Source of the DNA: Sternotherus odoratus
Taxonomy: Eukaryota > Chordata > Testudines > Kinosternidae
Assembly (NCBI GenBank): GCA_032164245.1
Contig: JAVMKO010000004.1
Coordinates: 37,797,626 to 37,861,625 of the forward strand
Length of the DNA: 64,000 nt
Direction: 5' to 3'
This document shows positions 24,064 to 36,399 of the stretch, piece after piece. The notes below the pieces were generated by a model, which was not told the DNA's origin, made no database searches, and was given only the letters and a program-made list of their open reading frames with translations. The translations under genes were made by a program, and so were the position numbers. Within the stretch, counting starts at the first letter, position 1. Every line of letters begins with the position of its first letter.

Positions 24064-24348
24064 GGCCTTGTCTACACTACCGTCTGGATCGACAGTAGTG
24101 ACCAATCTATTGGGGATCGATTTATTGCGTCTCATCAGGATGCGATAAATTGGCCTCCAAAGTCGACTCCGGAACTCCAGCTTGCCAAAAGGCGCAAGGT
24201 GGAGGTGACGGGAGAGCCCACCACCGACTGCTGCCGCTGGGAGGACGGGAGGTAAGTCGACCTAAGATGTGTCGACTTCAGCTACGTTATTCATGCAGCT
24301 GAAGTTGCGTATCTTAGGTCGATCCTCCCCGCCAGCGTAGACTAGGCC
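24064..24348. mobile_element. PIF/Harbinger-type MITE with TTA target duplication
   Basis: The 285-bp element begins 'ggccttgtctacactac' and ends 'gcgtagactaggcc', imperfect inverted repeats. TTA lies directly outside both ends (24061-24063 and 24349-24351), the 3-bp duplication expected of PIF/Harbinger. An internal hairpin 'cgacctaagat' with 'atcttaggtcg' sits near the right end. No transposase is encoded; the 78-codon frame across the left half is incidental. A relative lies at 45562-45833. Confidence 0.85.
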
Positions 24349-24652
24349 TTATTGTGTCTTCAGTGAAGTGCTAGTGGGAATGACCTTGGTGTATTTAATT
24401 GTGATGACACTGATTTGCCTTACTCTTAATTACAGTGCCTTGCACAATGGAGACACAACTTGGTTGGGGCTTTTAAGTGTCACTGTCTGCCATAAACTAC
24501 ATAATAAACTACTTCTTTTGTAAAGAGATCTGAGGTATTTCCAGCATTTTAAGTAAATATCCATGATTTCTCTGGTACCTCTCTTTATCATCATAAAGTG
24601 ATCATGGTTGTGTGTGTACTTAAGTAACAAACACTTAGGCTCAGAGGGTCAG

Positions 24653-25150
24653 TGTAGCAGGCAGCTGACTCAGCACCTGCTGAGTCAGCCCCTGCTCCCT
24701 CCTTGCCCTGCAACAGCTAGCAGCCTCTGCAAGCCCAGCCTGCTAGGGGAGGCTAATTAGCCACCTGGGGGTAATCCTGAGCTGCAGAGAGCTTAATGGG
24801 CTCCACCTGGCAGCCTCCACAGGGATATACGGCCTGCTAGGGAGGAAGCCAGTGTCGGTTGTGGAGGTGGGAGATAGAGAGAGGTAGGAAGGAGAAGGAG
24901 GAGGAAGAAAGAGTGAGAGATAGAGAAGGTGCAGGGAAATAAGCTAGCTGAGGCAGAAAGCCTGAAGGAGCTAGCTAACCCTGAGGCCAGCCAGAGACTG
25001 AGGGCTGAGCCTAAACCTGAACTTGTGTAGGAAGCTGTATATAGATGGTGGGGTTTGTGCACTGTGTATAAATCAATAAAAGACACTGGTGAAGCCAAAA
25101 AGCAGTCTCCGGCTGATATTTTGAAGAGGGCGGTCAGAGGCCCGCTTACA
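24653..25150 (+). mobile_element. Solo LTR, 498 bp, GTCAG target duplication
   Basis: The segment begins TGTAGCAGG and ends GCTTACA, so has TG...CA termini, and is flanked by identical GTCAG pentamers (24648-24652 and 25151-25155). A TATA-like 'gggatatacgg' at about 24821 and AATAAA at 25075-25080 give plus orientation. No gag or pol lies on either side, so recombination between two LTRs has removed the body. The 5-bp duplication fits Ty3/Gypsy-type elements (also many ERVs). The 131-codon minus-strand frame over it is antisense noise. Confidence 0.88.
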
Positions 25151-25155
25151 GTCAG

Positions 25156-25795
25156 GAACATGTATATATGGTTAGATTTTTCCATCAAAAATCAGAAAGG
25201 TTTGCTAGGGTATGTGTAATTTTGGGTGGTTTAATTGGAATACTGTATGTGTCAGGAAGAGGTGGTTGGCAACTCATTGTGCAAAGGATCATCAGTGGTA
25301 TTCATTTATTTATCATGGAGAGACATATTCTGTATTAGGGTTAGGGCATGCCTGCATTGGTAGGTGGGTCAATTGGATGATCCACATCTTTCCTCTTGAT
25401 ACTTCTTACAGATGGAAGTCAGTTGCTTGATTAGGAAACTAATAAAAACTTGAGTGAAATTCTCTAATCAGGCTACACTAGGGAAGGTGTCATTAAACTC
25501 ACTGATAGTGATTCAGTGAGTGAACCAGCTAATGATGCTCAGCTATTCAAAAAGGGAACCACTCTTTAAGAGGATTGTGAATTAGGCCTGGCTGAAGCTG
25601 AACAGTTTTGAGAAGGAAAGATTTAGCCAAGAGGAAGGAATAGATGAGTGCAGATGTTGATTTAATGTTGTAGGTAGCCTAGCATTTTGTTACTCACTAC
25701 TATAAATGAGCTGTTTTCCCAATACATTAAAGACTACTTTATTGGTTTTAAAAAGTGGACCCTAATCCTAATCTGTCAGTTTAACAATATTTATA
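25156..25795. other. Unassigned sequence
   Basis: No exon or element recognised between the solo LTR and the next LTR fragment. Confidence 0.4.
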
Positions 25796-26459
25796 TTTTA
25801 AACAAACATTCAGGGAGGGCCATTTGGAGCCTGCTCTTACTCAAAATATCCCCCCCCCCCAGCCCTTAAACCCCCTTTCCCTGGAAAGGTTTAAGAATAC
25901 TATCCTAACCAATTGGTTACAAAGTGAGCAAAGACCCCAAACTCCTGGGTCTTTAGGACACTAAAAATAAATTAGGTTCTTAAAAGAAAAAAATTATTTA
26001 AGGAAAAAGTATAAAAATCACCATTGTAAAATTAAGATGAAAGATCTTTACAGGGTAACAAAAGAAAAATCAAAAACACAGAGAAACCCCCTCTAAACTT
26101 AGTTTCAAAGTTACAAAAAACAGGAATAAACCACCCTCTAGTAAAGAAAATATTCAGAAGCTAAAACCAAAAAATAGCCTAACACACCTTGCCTGACTTT
26201 ACTTGCTATTTTTGTAATATTAAATACTTGTTCAGGATTGTTTAAAGGAGATAAATTTCTAACTGACTCTTCTCATTCCCAAGAAAAAACACCCAAAACA
26301 AAGAGCACAAACAAAGCCTTCCTCCCTCCCCCCAAGATATAAAAGTATCTTTTCCCCCATTGGTTCTTTTGGTCAGGTATCAACAAGGTTATTTAAGCTT
26401 CTTAACCCCTTACAGGTAAGGGGAAATTCTAGGCTACCCTTAGCTGTATGGTCATAACA
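25796..26459 (-). mobile_element. Truncated LTR, minus orientation
   Basis: Read on the minus strand the LTR starts TGTTATGACC at 26459 and continues 'gtagcctagaatttcccctt'. The plus strand carries the familiar turtle LTR phrases 'ggtcaggtatcaacaagg', 'ccttacaggtaaggggaaat' and 'tatccccccccccc'. The 3' end is missing: sequence similarity stops near 25796 without a TG...CA partner. It resembles the start of the complete LTR at 42194-42947, which suggests related families. Confidence 0.75.
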
Positions 26460-27980
26460 GTGTTTAAACCAGACGATTGACCAGTCTTATGGAAAAATAC
26501 TACAGAATTTATTTGAATAAAACCAATGTGGTTCTATGGAACTTTAATAGAGTTCCACAGAAACTACTCTCCTCTGAAAATCAGTTGCACTAAATTTGTC
26601 CACTGTTATTGACAGTGTACATTGAGTAATACCTAACTCCTTGTCTGATCCCTCTGAAATCATAGAACTGAATAGGGCATGGCACTCTTTCTACAATGTG
26701 TGTGTGTGTAACCATTCTGTAGAACTCTATCGGGGAAATACATTACTGTTAAATCCTATAGGATTTGTTTATAAGGGAGCAGTTTAGTTGAAATCCATAC
26801 TAAAATATTTGTACAAAATGCTGTTCTTTTGTGATAGTTTATTTGTACTATAGTACATGTAGGAAGGAGAGTGAGATTACAGTAAATTAATAATTACGAA
26901 TACAAGTATCATCTGTTCTGAAAGGTTTAAAAAGGTTTGATCTATATAACCTGTTGGAAGACAATTACACTAAGAATGATGGTGAAATATAGTGAATAGG
27001 AAAGTGTGCAATTTTAGAACAGAGCTAGTAAGGTAACATTTAAGTTGCTGCTTAAGGTGAAAGTTGTAAAAATAAATAAGAAGAAATGGGAATGTTTAAT
27101 AAGCATCTGAGTCAAGCTTTGACCCAAGAGAAGACACAGGACTTTCAGGAACTGCATGAATACTTAGCTCAGTCTTTGGGAAGTATGCTGAGCATGCTTA
27201 GAAAATTAATATAGTCATTAACATAGTTCCATAATGTTGCTCCATTATCTTATTACTAATGACACTCTTATGCTATTACATGGTACCTGTCCATGGCTCA
27301 ATTGTTGTTGAGTTGTCTAGAAATTATAATGATTTATTAACTGAATAACATGTTTGATAAAGCTCATCAAACTGCCAAAGCAAATGTGAGAAAATCATTT
27401 TTTTCTTATGGCTTTTTATTTATTTGTCAAAATTTGAATGCAGTTTTCCAATAGAAAATTGAATGGGAAACATTGAACACCTCAGATTTTAGACTTGTTT
27501 GAATGACTGAGTGGTATATGTGATGAACTGGGAATATCTCTACAATTTATGAATTTTGTGTGAACTTATGAGCCCTATGTGTCTGTGTCAGGCTTCAAAC
27601 TCCATTTTGAATGTCCAACCTGTTACTGTCTCTTCCATGTTGGCCTTGGGTTGAAAATTCCAGAGGCTGGTGGCAAAAGAATAACCATAGAAGGTTGTTG
27701 GCTCTCAGTATCCGATTGTCGGAAATCTATTCACTCTAGACAAAAGACTTGTCCCTGCCCAGTAGGCAATGAAATCACCTGAAAGGGGCTTTTGCTCTGC
27801 TTGGGAATGTTCTTCATTCTATGAGGGAAAAACCACTCACTATGTAACAGACTGTATTAGGCAGGGGACATCCGGTCTGTCTATTTCCTGGATCAGGATG
27901 GTTCCCCAGAGACTCTGAAGGAAAGGATGAGGTAGAAAGTGAGGGACATTGCAGTTTTAGCTACACTGGATGTGTAGCTC
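26460..27980. other. Unassigned sequence
   Basis: AT-rich with no recognisable exon. 27560-27960 is less AT-rich and could be part of an unrecognised LTR-type repeat, but no termini were found. Confidence 0.35.
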
Positions 27981-27984
27981 TAGA

Positions 27985-28130
27985 ATGTGGGATTTGGGAT
28001 CCATGCCATTACCATGTTATAGCGGGGACTGTGTTAAAATGAACTAAATTTGGGATCCATGAACTTAATTCAGGATCCATGGCCGTGGCCGCATTATAAC
28101 TGAATTTGCGTTTTATAGACATGTATTCTA
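27985..28130. repeat. Possible DNA-element fragment with repeated ggatccatg
   Basis: The 9-mer 'ggatccatg' occurs three times (about 27998, 28053 and 28072) together with 'gttatagcgggg' and 'gcattataactg', words typical of some turtle Tc1/mariner-like or related repeats. Boundaries and family are not established. Confidence 0.3.
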
Positions 28131-28139
28131 GCAAGGGTC

Positions 28140-29392
28140 CAGTGTATTTATTGTTTTGTATGATATGTAATCTCTTTTGTATGATTCAGGAGAAAAATGT
28201 CTAAAGATGTATTAGGCCGTACAAAGTACGTGCGTAGTAACTACTTCTCAGTTGCTGTGTGATGCTGAGTTAAGCTGTAAATCAGAGGGTTCACACCTGC
28301 TGGATGAAGTTCTGGGAGAGGGTTGTTTTAAGTACAGAGGAGTCAGTGCTGTACCTATAGGGCTTGGCATCTGGACAGTAGATTCCAGCATTAGGAGTTG
28401 GTTCCAGAAAGAAGGTCGGCACTGTGAGAGTATGTCTAAGGACCTTGATATTGGGGCAGTGTCTGGACTCCATTCAAGTTCCAGGATCATTAAATACCCT
28501 GGGGATCCAGAGCACAGAGGCTGGGATTCCTCTCAGCAGTCCTTGTGAGTTGCTGACAGTGGGCACTCACTAGGACCTGTGCCAGTAGGTAATTGGATTA
28601 TACTCATTTGAACTTTTAAATATCTCCTAGATCACTTATAAATGCATTTCCTTAGCCAATATACACAGAAATCTATGAGCATAGGCTCCTTTTACATATC
28701 CTATAGGTAACAAGAATGTCCTTCATGTCATCTCTGTTTCTAAAAGTTACTGCGAATCACCAGAATAGGTGATTGTTCTGTTTGGGTAGTGTGACTTGCA
28801 TTCTCCAGCTCAAGTCTCCTGCTTTGCCTTCTCCCCTTGTGTTTGTCTGTCACAGCCCAATGGCAACACAATTCACTGGGAATGGACACCTCTGCCCATA
28901 GGTGCATGACCAAGACTGACCCGAGGGATGGGAGGAGGAGGGTAGAAATTCCAGAAACTCTTCATTCTTCATCCCCTCTCCATAGAGCATAAAGGGTTGT
29001 CTTCTCCTGGAGATGTATGTGTGAAATTACCCATTAACAGTAAACTTAATAAAAAAATATTAAAGATAGAGAAAATGGGATTAAAAATTGCATGGTTTGT
29101 TTAACAGATGTAGATTTATTCTTCTCAGAAGTAAACTAGACAAGGCATTCTTCACTAATTGCAGAGAGAGAGAGGGGAGAGAGAGTCAATCCCATCCTGA
29201 TCTTCCTGGGTAGATTTGCACCCCACTACTGTCTAGAGAGCTTTTCACTGCACCCCATTATTATTTCTCCATTTTCCTAATAAGTTTTCTCCACCTCTCT
29301 ATACACACAATAGGGTTAGGGGAACAGATGCAAAACTCACCTTGTAGAGATAGCCAAATGAAGAGAGGATAATTCTTTAACAATGATTAATA
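28140..29392. other. Unassigned sequence
   Basis: No exon recognised. The overlapping frames at 28248-28548 on both strands lack domains. A GA-rich patch lies at 29163-29186. Confidence 0.4.
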
Positions 29393-29393
29393 G

Positions 29394-29622
29394 CCACTTT
29401 CCAAACTTTGAGACAAGGGCCATATTAGATTTTTGAAGGGGCTTCGCGGGCCACCCTCCTGCCATGGGAGCACTCACCCCTCTGCACATGGGGCCACTGG
29501 GGGGGGGAGGGGGGAGGGAGAGCATCGGCGGCTTCTCCAGGCATGCCTGCTCAGCTGGAGGGCCGGATAAATCGAAGCGGCGGGACGGATCCAGCCCCCG
29601 GGCCGCAGTTTGGAGACCCCTG
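29394..29622. mobile_element. Short hAT-type element, right end intact
   Basis: The right terminus 'cagtttggagacccctg' ending at 29622 is the inverted form of the 'caggggtctccaaac' end of the complete hAT element at 43839. The left end is decayed ('ccaaactttgag' at about 29401) followed by 'gggccatattagatttttg' as in hAT relatives. The interior is GC-rich with a run of nine G near 29499-29507. No matching 8-bp flanks could be found, so the left boundary is approximate. Confidence 0.65.
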
Positions 29623-29629
29623 ACCTAGC

Positions 29630-32600
29630 TCATTTACCACATTCCACAGATCATCTTGTAAGTAGGTTCTCTTCTTCCCTCCTGACCCTTTCCCAAAGAA
29701 CTATGAGTTATGGACAGAGGCCCAGACTGTCTGTCACAAGTAACCTCTCCTTTGAGGAAATGATTAATGCAATGGGTCCAGAGGTGCTGATTCAATGCAG
29801 ATCTAGCGTTAGTGAATATGGAAATGATATCCTTCTTCCTGAGCACATGTTCAAATGTATCTACAATTTGCTGGGATTGTGCATCTACAGTTCTGGTAAA
29901 ACTGTGTGCACTCAATGTGATTAAAGCTAGAAGATTTTAATTTGTTAGATCCCTTTAAGGGAACGTGGTTGAGAATTTTGACTTTGTAATGGATAGAATG
30001 TGTTGAGAAAAGCCATATATGTGAAATTGGTAATTAAATATTATTAGAATTTGGGCTGCTATTGTTTTGTTTTCTTTCTTGTTGTTAAAGCCACTTTGGG
30101 AGTGTGGAAAAAACTTGGAGGGCAGGTTCAAAGTGAATAATTGAGGCAGAGGCCTGCACAGAAAGGAACAGCCTGTATAATTTGGCAGATATAAAAATAT
30201 TTAGATTTGGTCCGAAGTTACACCCACAAAAAGGTACACGTGTCCACAACTTGAGACTGAATAGAAAGGAAACGAGTGCACATGCTAACATGTGAAATAG
30301 CCACTTGATTTCTTCCAACAGGTACAGAATTAGTTTGCATGCACATTTTTGTGGCAACAGTTTAGGATCTGCATTTAGACAAATTGTCCTATAGTATTGC
30401 TAAGGATTTCAGTGCCAATTGGGTGGAGGATAAGGCTTGATTTATTTATTTCTTTATTTTCTGAGCTGTAAATGAGTAAATTCTTTCTCTTCTTTTGTTT
30501 AACTTTTCTTGAAGGTCAGTTACATTGCAGCGAACAGGAAAGGAGAGTTATTAAGGTTGAACTTTCAATCTGGAATGGGTAAAATGGAAAGTCAGCACTG
30601 GACATAACGATCAGCAATGCTGAGTGGTCTGTTTAATATCATTCTGATAGCAGTCACAATGTACAGCTTAGTAATCACCGTGTGGCCTGTGAAATACTAT
30701 ACCTTTAACTGTCCTCTGCTGTTAAGGAGGATTTGATCCTATCCTGGCTATTATTAAATCACATTTGATGTGATGGGGAGTGAAAATGAAAACCCTCAGA
30801 TTTGTGGTTCTAAAACATAACTTCTACTCAGCTAGTAAGAGTTTTTAAAACATTAAAAATTTACAGTTTCAGTAAAAATATTTCCAATGCTATTCAGATA
30901 TAATTGAATCCTATAAATGACACAGAGAAAATACCCAATATTGACAAGATGGAGAATTAAAGAATAGGAAATTATTAGACCTACAATGGCCAGACAAGGT
31001 CATACAAAATCACACTGAGCTCAGAAAGGTTCACCCATAGCTAATAATAATTTGCAGCTAAAGAAAGTTTTAAGTGTACCTCAGTTAATCCATTCTTTGA
31101 TTATGCAGCTGAGCTGTGTTGATGCAAATATATTACCATGGCTCAAAGCAGATGTACTTACTGGTGATACGGAACATTAGGCCTTTCAAGATTTCCCTAA
31201 ATTAACTAAGGTAAATTTTACAGTTTATTTGTTAAATATGATTCTCTTTTGCATATGTGTCCTAAGGGCAAAACAAAACCTTTTTAATTTAAAAAGATAA
31301 TGCTGTTACAGTTTTTGATTTAAACTGCAGACTTCTCAGCTTAAAAAATATCACCAGTAAAGCCTGTAACAGGGATAAGCAGTATTTGCATTTTTGGTAT
31401 ATGGAAACATTTGCTAGGGTAATATGTACATGTCAAGTATAGCTCATTGTAGATATAATAATAGCTCTGATTCATATGTATATTTGTACGGCCAGATCCA
31501 TGTATTTTTATATGGGTTTGGTCGATACAAATAGGGTCAAAGCTATTACCGAGGTTAAAAAAAATGTGTACCTCCCATTGTTTGAGAACTTTTTTCAATA
31601 CTAAAGAAGGGGGAAAACCCTGCAACATTAGTAAAAATTAAACTCAAAATTAAGATATTAAAATAGGAGGCAAAACAGACAAAAACAATATATCACAGTT
31701 TTTATAGGACAACTAATAAACAGATTGTGCATCTAAACTTAAGAAAAACAGAAAGTTTTGACATAATCATGAGAAAATTAAAGATTTTAACTGACACTAT
31801 CAACTGATAAGACAAAAGAGGGAAAAAAGTGTCAAGCGCAATATGTGATCAAGACCACATAATTGAAATCTGGTAGCAGGCCTTGTTAGTACAACTTTAG
31901 TTAGTACAGAGGGATTGACACAGGCCAATTTTATAATTGTATACTTGTGTTTGTTTGTTTATATGAAGTTTATTTAAGTTTCAAAACACTTTTTTATAAC
32001 ATTTTTGATGTAAAAGAATGGATAAATAAGTGTACATCATGCCACATCTTTCATATTATTAAGCAGTGCTGTTGAAAGGTCCCTAAACTTGATGTGCAAT
32101 TTTGACAAACTAGTTAACAAAAGGAACCAGCTTTCTTTATTAAATTAGCATCTCAGAAGCATCCTCGATTGTTTATTTAAAAAGTATAAACTAAACTTTG
32201 ACTGTTTAGAAAAAAACAGAAACAAGTACTTAATGTACTGTAAAGTATAACCTGTGAAAAGTCCCAAATAAACCCAGACTACAGTACAGAAGGAAACAGA
32301 TTTTCAGTTGTTTATTTTCTCCACTATTAGTAAAACTGGGGGGGGGGGGAATGAAATTTAGACTCATTTGTTTCATTTGTGTTGATCTCTACTTGACAAT
32401 ATTGTTTGTTGTAACATGCATTCTTTATGCCTACATTAATAATATTCTTAGTATTTGGTGATAGTACATCTACAAAGACCCTTTTCTCTTTTACTGTTCT
32501 TGTTATCTGTCTTTCTCCCTCATATAATTTATGCTCAATTTTGATGGCCTTCCTCTTCAGTTCTAGGTTGCCGCATACCATAACGTTTTTGTGGTATTTA

Positions 32601-33730
32601 GGGGATGGTGCATTTTTGATGAGGTGAATTTGGCTATTTTGGCAGGGTGAGGATGAGGGTCTATGGAGTGGAGGTGTGATGGGAAGAATCAGGAGAGTTC
32701 TGGACAATTACAAGCCATAATTGTTACTCTGAGTGGGAGGGATTTCTACACTTCAGATGAGGGATATAGTTTCAGGACTGGGGTTTGGAATTGAATAAGG
32801 TATGTACAGAGACAGAATTTATCCAAAGTAATCTGAACCTGGAAAATATCAGGTATGAATGAATGTGGACAGTTTTCCCCTCTCCCTATCTCAAATCTAA
32901 TTAGAAACATTGCTGCCATCCCAGATGGAGATTTGGTCAAACTTGGGGACCCATCTTGCATTAACCAGAGATTTCCAGCTTTTTCCTTCCAGTAGTCTAA
33001 ACTGTCATGCTGAATGCAATAACAGTTCTATATGCACTGTAGCTGCTTACCTGTTACTTCTCTTCCCCACTCCATTGCTCAGCATTGAGTTCTGCGGTAC
33101 CATTCAAATCAAGTTCTTACTGAAAGGTAATCTAAAAGGACAAAGAAAAGACCAAACGGTCACTTGGCTGGCAACAAGAAGATAGGTAGTCTGGGAGATG
33201 ACTGAGAAATTGCTAGGTTAGGAGGGCAGAAGTTGACTTGTTGGGAAGTGAAATAGAGGATCAGTTGGCTGGGGGTAGGGTGTTGGGGTGCCTAGGATCA
33301 ATGATTGGGGATGGTGGGAAAGGGCAGAGAGCAAAATGTCTGGAGACAAGGATGAAGGAATAATTGGTTCTGGGGGAAAAGAAGCATGGTGAACTTGAAT
33401 TTTCCTAGGAGACTTTGTCTTTAAGGTGCCACAATTACTCCTCACTCTTTTTGTGGAATTTGTCTAGGAGAGTAGAGACTCAAAGATTGATCACTTGTTG
33501 GAATATGTGAAGCTTGTTGGCTTGAGCAGCTGTGGGAAGATGAGGATGAATTAGTTTGGGGAGAGTCAATGGCTACATTTACAGAGGCATGAGAGATCAG
33601 TTGACTGGGGGAATAGTAGAGCTGGGGGATTGATTTTTCTGGAAGCAGTAGATGGAATTCTTGTAATGTTGGTGACAAAAGGTGTATTTCTGGAGGGCTC
33701 AAGATCAGTTATTTGATTGTGGGTGCTTCA
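29630..33730. other. Unassigned AT-rich sequence
   Basis: About 4 kb with no recognisable exon, RNA gene or complete element. The frames at 29610-29924 and 32327-32707 show no domain. A run of eleven or more G lies at 32339-32349. At 33230-33720 'gatcagttggctggggg'-type words recur irregularly (33259, 33597), perhaps a very decayed tandem duplication. Confidence 0.4.
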
Positions 33731-33731
33731 G

Positions 33732-34032
33732 AGTTTAGTCTACACTGCAATAAAAGATCCTCAGCATGGTTATAGCTGACCCAGATCAGCTGACTTGGGA
33801 TCACAGGGCTCAGGTGTTGGGGCTAAAAATTGTAGCGTAGACATTTGGGCTTGGTCCTGATGGTTTCTGAAAACCTGCAAGAGGGAGGGTTTAGAGCTTG
33901 GGCTCCAAGGTAAGCCAGGATTATCTAAACGTCAATGTTTAGCCATGCAGTCCAATCCCAGTGAGCCCAAATCAACTGTGCTGGGCTCTGAACACAATGC
34001 CATGTGTTTTTTATTGCAGCATAGATATACTT
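33732..34032. mobile_element. MITE with tctacactgcaataaaa inverted ends
   Basis: The left end 'tagtctacactgcaataaaa' and the inverted right end 'tatctatgctgcaataaaa' match at nearly all positions over about 20 bases, roughly 300 bp apart. The interior ('cccagatcagctgacttggg', 'gggctctgaacacaatg') matches an abundant turtle MITE whose consensus starts 'tgtctacactgcaatta'. I assign it to PIF/Harbinger by resemblance to the element at 24064, with the TWA duplication not clear here. Confidence 0.7.
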
Positions 34033-34094
34033 TAAAGAACAGAAGAGCAACTGAGTGGGGGAGGAGACAGAAATTAATAGGAAGCAAAAAAATA

Positions 34095-34330
34095 TTTTTC
34101 TGTCCAATACGTAATTGGCTTATGGAAATCATTGCCACAAGATATCCTTGAGGCAAAGAGCTTATTAGATTTTTTTAAAAAGTATTAGACATTTATATGG
34201 ATAATGAAAACTCCCACAGTTACATTAGATAGGATAAAATTAATTAGGCTATAACCCCTCATGCTTCAAGTCATAGACCGACTCATGGGGATAGGCAGAA
34301 ACATCCCTAAAAACAGACTAGCTGAAATAT
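34095..34330 (+). mobile_element. CR1 LINE fragment, 3' region
   Basis: 'gaaatcattgccacaagata' followed by 'ttgaggcaaagagctta' and 'agacatttatatggataat' matches the end of CR1 ORF2 and the start of the 3' UTR in turtle copies. Plus orientation. Truncated on both sides and decayed. Confidence 0.6.
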
Positions 34331-35410
34331 AAAATCTCATCCTTAATAGGTCATTAACTTAAATCCTAAATTTTAGGCAGATGAAACAAACAGATGTTTC
34401 AAGGACCCTATCCAATAGCAGGCCTCTTGGAATCATCAGAGGTGATGACAACAATCGGACATTGATAAATGGGCATTGTTAATCAATTTTCCACTTTTCT
34501 GGTTAAACTAACAACTCTCCAATTCATTTAAAAGATCTAAATGTTATGTACGGACTACTAATTCCAAAACAAACCAAAAGACATTAAGATGATATAAAGG
34601 ACACAGAGCTGGGAGAGAGAGAACACACTTGTTTCTTATATTTGCATTACCTTTGAAATCTGGGCTTCAAGAATCAATGCATGAAATGAACACATACTTC
34701 TAATATATTTAAACATGTTGCTGATAAATAAAATCTGTAAAGAAACTGTCATTGAAACATTTTCACTTAAATAATAGTGGAGTGTTACAATTTTAAGAAA
34801 CTTTATCAGACCAGTTTACCCATTATTTATTGCTCAAGTATTTCCTCCCTTTAAATCTAATACCATTACCTCTTCATCTGATGACATTGTGACACTTTTT
34901 AATAAGACTCTGTCCTGTTCTTTTAAGACATGCACATATAACTCATTTTATCTCCTGGGAGCAACACACTTGCTCCTGACTACAATATATTGTTGCCCCC
35001 AGCATGTCCTTAAAAAGCCAATATATTATTGGTATGCTGCACATTGCAATTGGTGCTGGTCTTTGGTGGTGTTGGATGCTTAATCACACAGTGGCTGCAA
35101 AAATCAAATAATATTGCTAAAACATTTCCAGTTTTCTAATACAAAACAACCTTAGACTCAAATTTTACATTTCAAAATGTACAATCATTTTTAATGTTTT
35201 CACATCTTTTATTTTACAAATTAGACAACAAAATAGTTTAACCAAGCACTGTAGCAAAATTGATTCACAAAACAAGCTCATAGGAACTCTTTTCTTATTT
35301 ATGAGTAGAAATCCTGTGGGAAAATATGTTAAATGCTCCAGAATGTGGCTAATCAATGGGACACAGTAATGCCAAGGTACAAAATATATCTGAATGACAG
35401 AGTAGATCAT
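34331..35410. other. Unassigned sequence
   Basis: No exon or element recognised. The frames at 34889-35083 and 35165-35410 are AT-rich noise. Confidence 0.4.
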
Positions 35411-35411
35411 G

Positions 35412-35752
35412 CTGGTGGTGAAGTGGCATTATATTTGAAAGAAAGCTTAGAGCCAAATATAGGAAAAATCTTAAATGAATGAAACTGTACCATTAGAATC
35501 TATGGATGGAAATTCCATCCTTAAGCAGTAAGAGTATAGTCATAGAAATATACTACTTATTACCTGACCATGATGGTGTAAGTGAAATGCTCAGGGACAT
35601 TACAGAGGCTACAAAGGCAGAAAATTGAACAATAATGGGGGATTTCAACTGTCTCCATTTTTACTGGGAACGTATCCGCTCAAAACAGGGTGCAAAGATA
35701 ACATTTTTAGATATCATTAAGGACTCTTTGTGGTGCAGCTTGTCCTAGAACT
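35412..35752 (+). mobile_element. CR1 LINE, ORF2 endonuclease part (outer element, left)
   Basis: The plus strand encodes, with interruptions, GGGVALYLKESLEP, a central IMGDFN and LDIIKDS. GDFN is the conserved catalytic block of APE-type endonucleases in CR1 ORF2, here with several stops. The copy breaks at 35752 inside 'tcctagaac' and continues at about 36400-36690. The interruption is the nest described separately. Confidence 0.8.
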
Positions 35753-36399
35753 TAGAGTTGTCAGTTTTGGTTGGATGTATTCCTGTAGATTTAATCACAT
35801 AAGAACTGCTATACTGGATCAGACCAAAGGTCCATCTAGTCCAGTATCCTGTCTTCTGACTGTGGTCAATTGCCAGGTGCCCCAAAGGGAATGAACAGAA
35901 CAGGTAATCCTCAAGTGACCCATTCCATCGCTCCTTCCCAGCTTCTGGCAGACAGAGGCTAGGGACACCATCCTTGCCAATTCTGGCTAATAGCCATTGA
36001 TGGACCTATTGTCCATGAATTTATCTAGTTCTTTTTTGAACCCTGTTATAGTCTTGGCCTTCACAACATCCTCTGGCAATGAGTTCCACAGGTTGACTGT
36101 GCATTGTGTGAAGAAATTCTTCTTATTGTTTGTTTTAAATCTGCTGTCTATTTTCATTTGGTGACCCTAGGTCTTCTGTTATGAGAAGGAGTAAATAGCT
36201 CTTCCTTATTTACTTTCTCCACACCAGTCATGATTTTTACAGACCTCAATTATATCCCCCTTTATGCAACACTTTTCCAAGCTGAAAAGTCTGTTTTATT
36301 AATCTCTCCTCAAACTGAAAATGTGACATAATCTTTAATTACAGATTAACCTTTAATTCCTGGAGACTTCAGACCAATTCTGGAGGGTTGGCAACACTA
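35753..36399. mobile_element. Short inverted-repeat element split by a second CR1
   Basis: The left arm 'tagagttgtcag' (35753) through 'tttaatcacat' (35800) and the right arm 'gtgacataatc' (36323) through 'ggttggcaacacta' (36399) form one short element (about 125 bp without its insert). The ends are inverted repeats (tagagttgtca versus tagtgttgcca) like those of 20898-21839. The flanks ('ctagaact' and 'cctcaacc') are compatible with a decayed 8-bp duplication of CR1 sequence. It has no coding capacity. Confidence 0.7.
35801..36321 (-). mobile_element. CR1 LINE 3' end, innermost of a nest
   Basis: Plus-strand phrases 'ctggatcagaccaaaggtcc', 'gccaggtgccccaaagggaa', 'gatggacctattgtccatga' and 'ttatatccccctttatgcaa' are the reverse complement of a common turtle CR1 3' end of the same subfamily as the copy ending at 54808. 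The 3' terminus is at about 35801 and the copy is 5' truncated at about 36321. It has landed inside the short element at 35753-36399. Confidence 0.88.

Noticed and set aside
29610..29924. 104-codon frame with a methionine start next to a hAT end
   Set aside because: The first codons come from the repeat flank. No domain or homologue recognised, and an antisense frame of the same length exists.
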